Source of the DNA: Ypsolopha sequella
Taxonomy: Eukaryota > Arthropoda > Insecta > Lepidoptera > Ypsolophidae
Length of the DNA: 64,000 nucleotides
Reading direction: 5' to 3'
Assembly (NCBI GenBank): GCA_934047225.1
Contig: OW203987.1
Location: forward strand, 7,095,501-7,159,500
Position numbers and translations under genes: made by a program. Each line of letters opens with the position of its first letter. Within the stretch, counting starts at the first letter, position 1. The notes below the pieces were generated by a model. The model was not told where the DNA came from and made no database searches. It saw only the letters and a program-made list of their open reading frames with translations. This document shows positions 39,901-51,900 of the stretch, one piece after another.

Positions 39901-42900
39901 GGCGCCGATCCGTCAAAAACGACCCTTATCTTTCCACCCGGACTCTTCAAGACAGCGTGATGAGGAAGAAAGTAATGCTCCACTGAACGATAATCCAAGT
40001 TGGACACGGACATGTGACCCAAATCCTCATACTCACACATGAACTCGATATACTTCTTCCGAAGTTCGGGATCCCGTTTCATACGGCGTTCCATGGATAT
40101 CAATCTTCGTTCTGCCATTTGCCGAGAATCGCCAAGTGGAGGACGATTCGCCAAAAAGGGAAGTCGAGTCACAAATTGACCGGAAGACAAACGACAAGTA
40201 TTGTTCCGATAGAACCTTTCGCACTCGTCGTCCTCTGGATTCGATCGAGGCGTCGAAGGAACCTCTTCAACTTCCCAAAACTTCTGAACGGCATCTGAAA
40301 GCGTAGATCCAATACGCAGTCCATCCTCCTCAATAGATACGGTCGAAACCGGAAGGATAGGACCCAAGAACGATGCACCAAAAATAGTGGGAACCATTAC
40401 TAGACCACCAGGCTGCAGAACTTTCCAAGAACCAACACAAAGCTGTCCTAAAACATTACTCCCCAATAGAAGGTCTACAGGACCTGGAGTATGGAAAGCA
40501 GGGTCAGCCAGAACTAAACCCGTAGTCAAACCCACAATAGATGGAGGAAGGTTTACTCGCGGATGATCACCCAATATATTTTCCAGAACAATGACTGGAA
40601 CCTCAATTTTACTGGTTCCAGTTGACACATGCGAAAGCGCCACACATGTGTGACCAATCCGATTGGTATTGGTCACCTCAACATTTCCCACTCCATAAAC
40701 GGGGAAGGGGGGTGGACCAATGCGAAGATTTAATTGGTTCACCAACCAAGCAGAGGCAATACAACCCTGGGCACCCGAGTCCAAACAAGCCCGGACAATG
40801 ATGGAGTTGCCCGTCGGATCCCATACTCTAACAGAGACCGTGGGTAAAAGGATGGTCTCTGGGGTCTCTGCTGGGTGAACCTCGAATCCCTAGCGGCCAT
40901 GGCCGTAGGGCGATGAATCTCTCAATAAATTTGGGAGAGGTGGATACTCATCCGCCCTGTCGTCACCTCTATAATCCTGCACATGTGCTGGTGACAGAGG
41001 AGAAGGTCTATGAGGGACACGTCTTGGGGATGAGGGGTTCAAATTGCGACGTGCAGTTGAGTTCTCCGCCACTCTAAAATTGTCACCTCTAGGGGTAAAC
41101 GACAGTCTACCCCCGCCCGTAAGGGCTCGATTTTGGGATCTAGGCTGAGTTGGCGGGTCCGGAGTTCTGCGGCCATCACTGGCAGGTGACTGCCGCTCAT
41201 TGTTATGAGCACCGGTACCCTCTTGGTTGCGATTCTGACACAGAATAAAATTATGTGCGCCACCACACTGCCTACAAGGGCGAGATTGAGGGCAATCCCA
41301 CTGGAAGTGCCGTTCCAGGCAATAGTAGCATCGCCGCGCGTCCCGCGCTATATGACGGCGCAAGCTCACATTCAGGGCACCAAACTTCGGGCAATTGAGC
41401 ATTCGATGCCCGGAGCGCTTGCAGTGGTGGCACGGTAAGGGCTCCTCTTGCATGGCTCCATAGCTGGGTCGTGGCTGTCGAGTCACAGGCGGACCCTGTG
41501 GCCTGGTCAATGGCCGCTCGTGCCGATTAGTAACTTGAGGGTCCTGGGGGGCATATTCTCCAACTGTGTCGACACGGCGACACTCATCCTCCAAAAATGT
41601 TTGGAGATCCGAGTACAACGGCAGATAAGTTGAGCTGTCTCCCCCATACTGTCGCTCGAAGCGCAACCTCATGTCCGCGGGCAGCTTTGCCAGCACAATG
41701 TGAAGAAGCAGGAACGACCATTGGTCGACCGGCAAATCCAAACGCCGCAAGGCGTTTAAAGACACCAACACCGGGTTTACGATCTCGGTCCGGAGTGCAG
41801 ACTCCCTAGAAACCCGGGGTAAACTCAAAATTTTTCCAACATGGGCGTCTGCCAAGCGTCGCACGTTGTGGTATCGACGCTTTAACAATTCTTTGGCAGT
41901 TTCATAACTGCCACCATCTACAGCCAAATGCTGCACAATCCCCAATGCTTCTCCCCTCAGTGACCCCAGAAGATAGGCCATCTTCTGGGCTGGCACCAAG
42001 TCCGGGTGGTTATCTACCAGGCTTTCAAAAAGGCCATAATAACTCAGCCAACAATTCAATTGGCCATCAAAACTTGGGAGATCTAAAGTGGGGAGACGAC
42101 TCATAACGGTGTGGGCACGAGAACCCGCATTCTCAGCAACGAGAATGGGCGGCTCAGCGACAGCCTCCTTAATAGTATCCGCGAAGTCATATATCTGAGC
42201 ATAGTCAGCGTCCAATCGCTCTCTTTGCTCCTCCATGGTGTCAGCATCAGAGGAGTTGAGGAATTCTAACCCCGCAACGTAAACCGCGTCTACAGTTTTC
42301 AAACGACCAGCCATCTCGCTCGCCCGGGCAAACAATGCCTTGGTCCGGTCCGGTCGAGTGCTCAAAGCGACAGCGGAGGAGAACCATCGAAGTTCAGCGG
42401 TCAGCGCTGCCGAAAAAGCCGCAAAACTATCACCCTTGGGAGGCATGTCTGCAAACCACAGAACCTAATCTACAAAAATAATTACAAAAATGGAACAAAT
42501 ACAAACAAAATGAGGTAAAACGGCAACGCTTATTTGTTTCTGGGAGGGAAATTCCAAAACCAAGCTACGATCTACGAAACCGCAACATAAGCGTACGCCG
42601 ATCGTACCTCCGTTCCGTAACTTAAATCTAATTAATAAAGTGGGTTTGATTATTTAATCAAACTAACCACGCTCTGCTACCATAAAATGTGCGCGCAGCA
42701 ACCCCGTTGATCGTCGCGCGCGGTTTCACGATTCGCAAAACCGTTCACAGTAGTCCGTGAACCCAAATTGGAATCAAGATCACAAAAAGATTTAATGGAA
42801 CTCCAATCCGAATCGAGTTGAGTTGAACCGATTCGACTCGGTCCAAACCGCAATGTGTGGGTGCTTCGCACTTTTCGAGTAAAATACAAATAGACTCACC

Positions 42901-45900
42901 CGTAGATACGTTCCAGGAGATGTGAGCCGGTAAAAGTGTGTATATATGTGTATCCCTAGCTAAATTTGTTTATAGATAATAAAAATACATAAACTCAAAT
43001 AAATTATATATGTCGTACGGCTCCCAATAAGTAGGTATCCAACTCTCTTCCCGGTGCGCTCCCCAAACAAATGGTCCCGTCCGAGCGACGACGCCACTAT
43101 TCTTCCTTTAATATGGCCGGCCCCACCAAGTCAAATATAAGTAGGTACGTAGCCGTTCTTCCGACACCGGAACAGCCAAAACCACACAAAACACTCGCGG
43201 GAAAACGCAATACGTGGTAGGTACACAAGAATTGTACAGATTGTGATTAGTACACAAGAATTATCCCAATTTAAAAATAATTCTTTCAAAACAAAATATT
43301 GAACACCGATCGCGGTCAAGACACCAAAACGTTCTGATCTTACCGTAATACCCGACCGAGACGCCAGCCGTCCACATCTTGTCATCTACCCCCAGGTCAG
43401 GTATAATTTCGCACGCAAACATAATCTCGCTGGTCAATAATATTCGAGCTATTTCAAACAATGTTTAAACTTTTTAAATTCAAAAGAGTCAAGGTTAAAA
43501 TTTGAACAGAGACACGAGCAATACAAATATCTAACATAATGACGTTTAAAACTTCTAAATGTCAAATGTAACATATGTAAAAAATATTATTTTCTCTATT
43601 TTGCGCTACCTGGCGACGCAGCAATCGTCGTAACAGCCACTTTGCAATGCACTCTGATATAAACGTTATTTTTATTTTGTTTCTGTTGATATTTGTACCG
43701 ACACATTCCGAGCTGCTAATTTAGCTTACTGAAGCCTCTTAAGGAGCTGTCCTGGCTGGACTAGCTGGCTGGGAGAAGTACACAGTACTCACAATCAGTG
43801 CAGGATTCATCGCCCCGCTAGGGATTTCTGGCCAGTACAGAAGGCGTGGCAAGTAAACTTCTTCTTCAAGTAATTTCTTGTCACCTAACATGGCGAGTTC
43901 ATTCTTCACTGTACGAGTATAAATAAAGCCATCACTATATTCTTCCGACTTTGGTTTTAAACAAATTTTACATCTAATCAGCATCGTGACACCCCAAAAA
44001 TGATGTTTAATCCGTAGGCATGCGCGGAGATTGTAAGTGCCCGCACCGGCAACTGGCAAGTGGCGTGTCTCAACGAGCGTAAAGAAGCGCTCGGTTGGCT
44101 AGTGATAGTCGCGCGACGAGTCCACCCGCATGTAGCGCCGACAGTGCTGCAGCTGCTGCAAGCAGCGCTCGCGCCGCAGCCGCCGCACCCGCAGCCGACG
44201 AGCAAGCCTGAGGCTAAGGTAATACACTGCCCTCTCTGAATATCATTAAATAAACTGCTAACAGTGCTGTCACATAAAAAGTCACAAGTCAATTTAATGT
44301 TATATGAATGACAGGTACTATGCGACTGCCCATAAACACTTACCAAATACGCCTTCTCATAACGTCATGGTCGATTTATTAAACCTTGGTGTATTACCAA
44401 ACAAGTTTCCACTAAGAATTTGGCTCTATCAATCAAAGTAACTTCATACGGTTAGAGTTTAATCACACATAAAGCTTTCCCTCAAAATAATGCTTCAAGT
44501 TTGATGTAAAACTAGAAAAAAAAAACAGTATTAAATGTTACTGCTTTTTTCAGAAGTCCTTTGTCTGCCTTTTTCTAAAACATGAATAAATTATAAAATC
44601 TTAATATTTGTCGTAGCCTACATCGGAATGGCCAGACCGGGAGCGCAGCGCCGACAGCGACGCGTTCGTCTCGGACGGATCCAAGTTCCAAGAACAAAGA
44701 GTGCCGCAACTTGTGCAACAGATCCTCAAACAGGTTCGTGGCACTTATAATTGTGTCGATTCAGCGTAACACGACTTAACTTATTTGGCAGGACCAGTGG
44801 CGTGCACAGAATTTTTTTCCGGAAAAGCAATCAGAAGGTCAAGTACGACAATAAAAAAATATGAAAAAATTTAAATAACACTTTGAATAAAAAAAGTTTG
44901 TATGAAAATGTTCACTCTGGGGTAGGCAGTGCCTACCCTGGCGTCATACAAACTTTTTCTTTTCAAAGTGTTATTTGAATTTTTTCATTAATGATGATTA
45001 TCATTGTTTACGTTGCTCAGAGCTAGTGCCTGGAGTCATGTAAAATATTTTAATTAAGATCTTCCCTTGAAAATGGAGTAAAATCCGAAACCGGTTGGGA
45101 GTTAATATAAATAAAGTGAAACTACAAGTGTTTTAATTCAAGATGTGTTTCAAGTTTCACCAAGTGCCGACAATCGCAAGTATAAATTTTGTAAAATAAG
45201 GTTAGTCCTGCCCAGTGGCGTGCACAGAACTTTTTTGCGATTAAGATTGATCAATTGATTAAGATTGACAATAAAAAAATATGAAAAAAAAGAAGTGTTT
45301 TAATTCAAGAAACCTTATTTTAATTGTCCTGTGTTTTTCTTTCTTTCTCGAAAAGATAAGGACAGAACGCTCAAGTTAAGTTTAGTCCTGTCAAATAAGT
45401 TAAGATGTGCTACACCGAATCGACACTATTATAGTTACAATTTATGTCGTGATTACATAAATTTTTAAATTTATTTTAGAATTTGATCCAATTTGTCCGT
45501 TTCTTAGGTTTCCCAAGACGAGCTACGTCAATTTGTGAAGGCATTCCTCCTTGAAACCAACTCTACTGCTGTGCGTTGGCAAGCGCATTCGCTATTACTA
45601 GCTATTTACAAGTAAGTTTTGTCAATGAAGTCATCAATAATACTTATTTTTAGTAAATTATTCTGTATATTATTACATTAACTATTAATATTATTAGAGT
45701 GCATCACAAACTAGAAAATATCAATCAGAAACAAATCCAAAGACAAGAATTTGAAAATATTCCCCGGGCCAGGATTCGAACCTGTGACCTCTTGTTATCA
45801 AGACAAGCGCGCTACCAATTGCGCCACCGAGCGCCTAGACCGGCGAATTCTTCCATCATACTTGTTCATTGTTATTTTTGCATCTGCTTGATAAACTAGC

Positions 45901-48900
45901 TTGTCCTGCACATACAGAATGCTCACGAGGGCGTTATGTGATTTCACGCCTTGTTTTTAAGAAACAGATGGCGCTAGTTTGTAATGCACTCTAATAATAT
46001 TTAGAGTATTCATAGCGATGGATTTCGCAAAATAAACATAATATTTACTATTATTTATTTTTTACAGTAACTGCGCTGCAGCGGACCAATCAAATCTCGT
46101 GTCTCTGCTGTGGGCTATTTGGCCTACATTACCTCAGTACGGACGCAAAGCTTCTCAATTTGTCGATCTACTTGGATACTTCACTCTCAAGACTCCTAAT
46201 ATCGATTCGGAGGTAAAAAAATATAGAATATATGGTTAGGTGTATACTGCATTAGAAAATGGGTAAATTGAGCTAAAATCTGGAATAAAAGAGCAGAATT
46301 AAACAAGAAACAAGTGAATAACAGAAATTACATTTGAAAACACATTTTTTTTTTCAATTGTTCCCAAAAACATTTATATGTAATTATATCCCAGAAATAC
46401 ATCGGCTCGGCCGTGGAACTCCTGCGCAAGCAGAACCAGCTGCTGGCGTGTCACGGCAACGCGTCCCTTTACGCGGCGCTTGGCTCCTTCGTGGAGCTAG
46501 ACGGGTATTATTTGGAGTCAGATCCTTGCCTCGTGTGCAACAATCCTGAAGTGCCGATGGCTACCATCAAGCTGCCAACTATCAAGGTAATACCTGTTTT
46601 TTAATTTATTTCCTTAACTTGTTGCTACCACCGAAGTTTTGTTCCGGTAATTATTACATCTCTTTCGGTTTAAATTATGATCTCCCAAGAAATCAGACTG
46701 GCGTAAAAATCACAAAATTGTAAGGTTCTCACAGTCTGTACTGGAAGAGTCTCACATTTAAGTGTTACCGTGGCCGGCAAAAATTCCGAACTTAAATCCG
46801 ATCAAGCAAATGTAGGACCAATTAGAACAAAGGGTAAGGGAGAGTGCGCAAGAGATCCACAAACTGCAGCAACTGATTGACGCTTTGAAAAGTGCCTGGG
46901 AAGAGATTCCAGCTGAAAACGTGAGGCATTTGATCGAAAGCATACACTCCAGGCTTAAGGAGTGCATAGTTAAAGGAGAATGGCATACTCGTTATTAACA
47001 AACAGAAAAATTAATAAAAAGTGAAGTTTTTTTTTTTTTGTTTTCAGAGACATTCTGTTGTTAGTGTTTTTTATCACAAATTTTCAATTTTCAATTTTTG
47101 TTTATTTAATTTAAATATGTTTATCGATTATTATTTTAAACAGTTACTAGCCTAAAACGGTAAACAATAACATTGTTTTATGTTTACGTTAATTAAGGTG
47201 GATGATCCAAGGTAGTTTTTATAAAAAACTTGTGAGAACCAATAACGACGACAGAAGTATTATTATTTAATTCTGTTACCTTTTTCCACACGTTCCATCA
47301 ACTATACACCCGCGAATATTCAGTTTTTCTTAAAAACAAAATGTTTTGCAATTTAAAACTTTCATACATTGGATTACAAAAGTTTTAAATAACAAAATTA
47401 GATTCTAAAAAAGTTTGTTTGTAAAAAGGTGTGGAAAAAGGTAACTGAATTAAATAATAATACATCTGTCGTCGTTATTGGTTCCCACAAGTTTGTATGA
47501 AGATTGCCTTGGACCATCCACCTTAAACAATGTATTAATTTTAATTTTCATGGTACACCTTAAATACCTAGTGGCCCTTAATTTGTTTTCGACTATTTTA
47601 TATTATTCTAAAATTAAAATATTCTATTATATTTATTTATTTATTAGCCAATTTATTTCTAGTTTTCTTAAATAACAAATTATAGTATTACAAAATTTAA
47701 AGTATTAGAAAAAAATGTATATGAATATTGGGATAAGTGTATCAAGTATAATACTAGCTTGAAAAAAAACACTAGAGGTCGTTTTGACCAGGGCCTCCCT
47801 CATCGTAATGCTTAGTTTCCTTAAAAATATCTAGGTAGGACTTTTTTATTTCTTTCCATTTCTCTCTATCTTGAGTAATTGTTCTCCATTGTCTTCCGGC
47901 TGCGCTTACTATGTCATCTTCCCATCGACGTTTTTGACGGCCGATTTTTTGTTTGCCAATTTAAGGTTTCCAGTTTGTGATAATATTTGTCCACCTGGCA
48001 CAGTCTATTATATTCATTCTCGCCACATGTCCTGCCCATTGCCATTTAATTTTTTAGAGCGTGTTCAGCGGCATCTATAACTTTGGTGCGTTTTCTTATT
48101 TCACTAGCTCTTATTTTTTGCTATAGTTTTAGTCCTAGCATGCTCCTTTCTATACCTCTTTGGCAAACTTTTATTTTTTGCACAATTTCTTTGTTCATTG
48201 TCCAGGTCTGACATCCATATGTGAGGCATGGATGTAAGCAGCTGTCTTACTTCTATTCTTACTTATATTCTATTATTATTGTGGAATTATTTCATAGTGA
48301 CATTATGTAAGTTAGGTTAAGTATTGAATCATAGATTCCTTAGACTCCTTAAACTCACATATCTAGCTTGTTGCACCAAGTAACATCAATATATTGTGCG
48401 GCAGATCGACTCGAAGTTCACGACGACGACCCAGATCGTGAAGCTGGTGAGCAGCCACATGATCAGCCGCATCAGCCTGCGCATCGGTGACATCAAGCGG
48501 AGCAAGATGGTGCGCACCATCAACTTCTACTACAACAACCGCACCGTGCAGGCGGTGCAGGAGCTCAGGAACAGACCCGGTGAGCGTTACTATACACCGG
48601 GAGCTGGAGATACTGTCGTGAGGCGATGTCTGCTTAAGTGGTCCAACACTTCCCTTAAGGCTTCGCCAAATAGAACGCGCTGTAGCGCGGCGTCAGGCTA
48701 GCGTCGAATTGTAATGTACTATGACGGTATTAGCTGTCAAACAGAGCACCGGCGCTAGCAGTAGGCAACGCTCTGTCGCGGCGCTAGGACGCTCTGACTC
48801 CAGGCGTTGTATTTTTTTACAGAATTTATTTTAGCGTCTGCCTGAAATTTTTAATTATGACTGAAAAAATGACTGAAAAACTGACAGAATTGTTTCGAAA

Positions 48901-51900
48901 ACACCCCTGCTTATATAATATGACGGATACTTCTTATAAACACATAGTAATAAAGGCACTGCGCGTGAATGCAGTGAATGCGCTCGGGTGAATGGTACGT
49001 TGCGTTAAGGAGTGTTACGCATTTAGTGTGACGTCAAAGAGCGCGACGTTAAAACGCGACGCTATTGACGCTTAACGCGGCGCTAATTACGCGTTCTGTT
49101 TGGCGAACTCTTTAAGCCGCGTATAGATTATCTGCAACACGACATTCAACACGCACCAATGCAACATTTCCGACTCGTAATGTAGTCGGGAACACACTAA
49201 AAACAAATCCGCACTAAGAGCATTCGTAGCGCTCTCGCTGCGATCCGTCGATTTTCGCATTTTTGGACGAACACAAAGGTGCAAGTGAGCTTGTGGACGC
49301 ATAATAGTAGAGACGTGGGCGCCGTGAACAAACATTAGCTACAAAACAGCGTAAACGAATTAATAAAATGGATTAAGACTGACGGGAATAGGTATAGTGC
49401 GCGCAGGAAGTGCGCAGACCGTCCAAAGCGTTACATTACCTTGCACGTTGCTTTGCATTGTGTGTTGCAGATAATCTATAATCTATACGTGGCTTTAGTC
49501 GCGCGTTGCAAATGTGCCAAGCGACCACATGTAGGGCTCTTAAAACAGTCTGGAGAGGAAGGCCCGGAGGGGCAGGGGGGTTGGAGTCCCTACAGAAAAG
49601 GTCAAGTGACCTTACAATCAACTCAAAGAATGCTAACTTTTTCTGTGTTACTTGCAGGAATGTGGCACAAGGCCAAGCGTGTTCAGCTACAATCCGGTCA
49701 AACAGAAGTCCGCGTCGACTTCCCATTGCCGATTGTCGCCTGCAACCTGATGATGGAGTACGCCGACTTCTACGAAAACCAGCAGGCAACGGGTAAGTAC
49801 ATTTTTTTTTTGTTGTTCTGTTCTATCTATAACTTAAGAGCTACACTCTTGTCAGTGGAGTAACCGCCGTTATTTTCTTTCTTCTGCTAATGATTTGTTT
49901 TCGACATAACATTAACTTTCTCCTTTTTATTTGAGTAAAGTAGAGTAGAGTAGAGTAAAGTAGTAAAGTAGTAGTCTAGGTCTTCCTCTTCCTCTTTTCC
50001 TCTTGGCTTTTCCTTCTATGATATTTCTTTAGAAATTTTCACACAACATCCTGTTATTTGCCTAAAAATAGAAACTATATAAAAAACTTATCTTTAGAGC
50101 CTTTTAGCAGCTGGATTGTGAAAAAACCGCCTTTTTCTAATTAATCTAAACGGAACACTCAAAATCAAAATTTGCTCAATAGTTCTTCAACAAAACCTTA
50201 TTATAAAAAAAATAAAAATATATACCTATGTATTGTATACCGACGTCGCAAATATTTAAATTATTTTAAAATTCTTATTTACTGAAACCAATGGAAACTT
50301 TGCGATGGCAACATACACAATACATATGTAATAAGGTTTTGTTGCAATATAACTATTGGGTGAATTTTGAATTTAAGTGTTCTGTTTCGAAAGGCGGGTT
50401 TTTCACAATCTGCCTGCCTAACGGCTCTTAAAACTTCATCTGTGTAATAATGGTTTGAATATCTCGGCCGCTAATTCAGAAATCGCTGGTTCATATCCCT
50501 TACATCAGTTTTGCATTGGATTCAGTTCCGTCAATGTAGCTGGTAAAAAAAAAATGGTGTGTTTTTTACTCAATACATTTATTAATTACACTTTATAAAT
50601 AAACATACTTTCAATCTTCTTATCACTATAATACTTTCAAAAAAGTATGAATTTCACGAAAAAAGCGATTCAGTTTCCATGTTTCAAAACCGATAGAAAC
50701 GAAACCAGCACACGCAGATACTAGAAAAAAACATTTTTATTACATAAAGAAATTTTAGTTAATGTCCTAATGTAGTCGCGATTTCAAAATAACTGAAGTT
50801 TTGCTTGCGCGGCCTCTGTTTAGAGCAGGATAGACAGTTAAATCAGCGCTGCAAGTAGTTCAACTTGTAGTATTTGCTGAGTTCGCTCCTTTTTGCCATT
50901 TTGCATTATGTTGTACACTTTTTTTCTTTGTATGTGTTTTTTTGGCAAATAAATTTATTTCGCTTTCACTTTCACTTTAAAAACAAAAGCGTTAGAGCAG
51001 GACTGAATTTTAGCATTGTGCAGCCCCTTAAGAGCACATTGGTGTTCGGTCTGCGTACTCCGGAGGGCTCGTTAATCTGTGGGTCTACCTATATTTGTGA
51101 CTGAAGTACGCCGACAGGACCCACTATCCATCACATAAGACGCAATAATTGTCGGTGAAACGAAAGTGTATGAGTGTCAACTGTAACATGCATTTAATAC
51201 GCTTACTTATTGGCAAAATCACTGCCAGATTTTAGGGAAATATGGAGGAGGTTAGTTGTTTTAAACATAGATATATATAATCATTGACTAAGTATTAATT
51301 TAGTCTATAATAATAATATAAATATGTAAGTTTGTAGTATTTGCATGCTATAAGTATGTTTATAAACCTTACTTATTGGCAAAATCACTGCCAGATTTTA
51401 GGGAAATATGGAGGAGGTTAGTTGTTTTAAACATAGATATATAATATCATAGACTAAGTATTAATTTAGTCTATAATAATAATATAAATATGTAAGTTTG
51501 TAGTATTTGCATGCTATAAGTATGTTTATAAACCTTACTTATTTGCAAAATCACTGCCAGATTTTAGGGAAATATGGAGGAGGTTAGTTGTTTTAAATAT
51601 AGATATATAATATCATAGACTAAGTATTAATTTAGTCTATAATAATAATATAAATATGTAAGTTTGTAGTATTTGCATGCTATAAGTATGTTTATAAACC
51701 TTACTTATTGGCAAAATCACTGCCAGATTTTAGGGAAATATGGAGGAGGTTAGTTGTTTTAAACATAGATATATAATATCATAGACTAAGTATTAATTTA
51801 GTTTATAATAATAATATAAATATGTAAGTTTGTAGTATTTGCATGCTATAAGTATGTTTATAAACCTTACTTATTGGCAAAATCACTGCCAGATTTTAGG

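Larger units (their letters stand above)
36197..43460 (-). mobile_element. Complete BEL/Pao LTR retrotransposon, antisense in intron 27
   Basis: 7,264 bp with 773-bp direct LTRs (36197-36969 and 42688-43460), each bounded by TG...CA. No base difference between the LTRs was seen by eye. The 5-bp target duplication ATGTT lies at 36192-36196 and 43461-43465, as usual for BEL/Pao. Gag with zinc knuckles and Pol in the order protease, reverse transcriptase, RNase H, integrase are on the - strand, with a tRNA-iMet primer site and polypurine tract in place. Two in-frame TAG codons interrupt the single Gag-Pol frame. It makes intron 27 the largest in the window. Confidence 0.97.
44746..45434. mobile_element. 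TIR element with nested repeats, starting 12 bp after exon 29
   Basis: Left 'gtgtcgattcagcgtaacac' with 'acttaacttatttggcagga' pairs with right 'tcctgtcaaataagttaaga' and 'gctacaccgaatcgacac'. Inside are a foldback MITE (44795-44989), a LINE tail (45000-45190) and a partial foldback (45213-45292), so it is a nest of at least three insertions. Confidence 0.72.

Noticed and set aside
45762..45834. Functional tRNA-Ser (UGA) gene
   Set aside because: No long variable arm, poor acceptor pairing, and it sits inside a TIR-bounded repeat.
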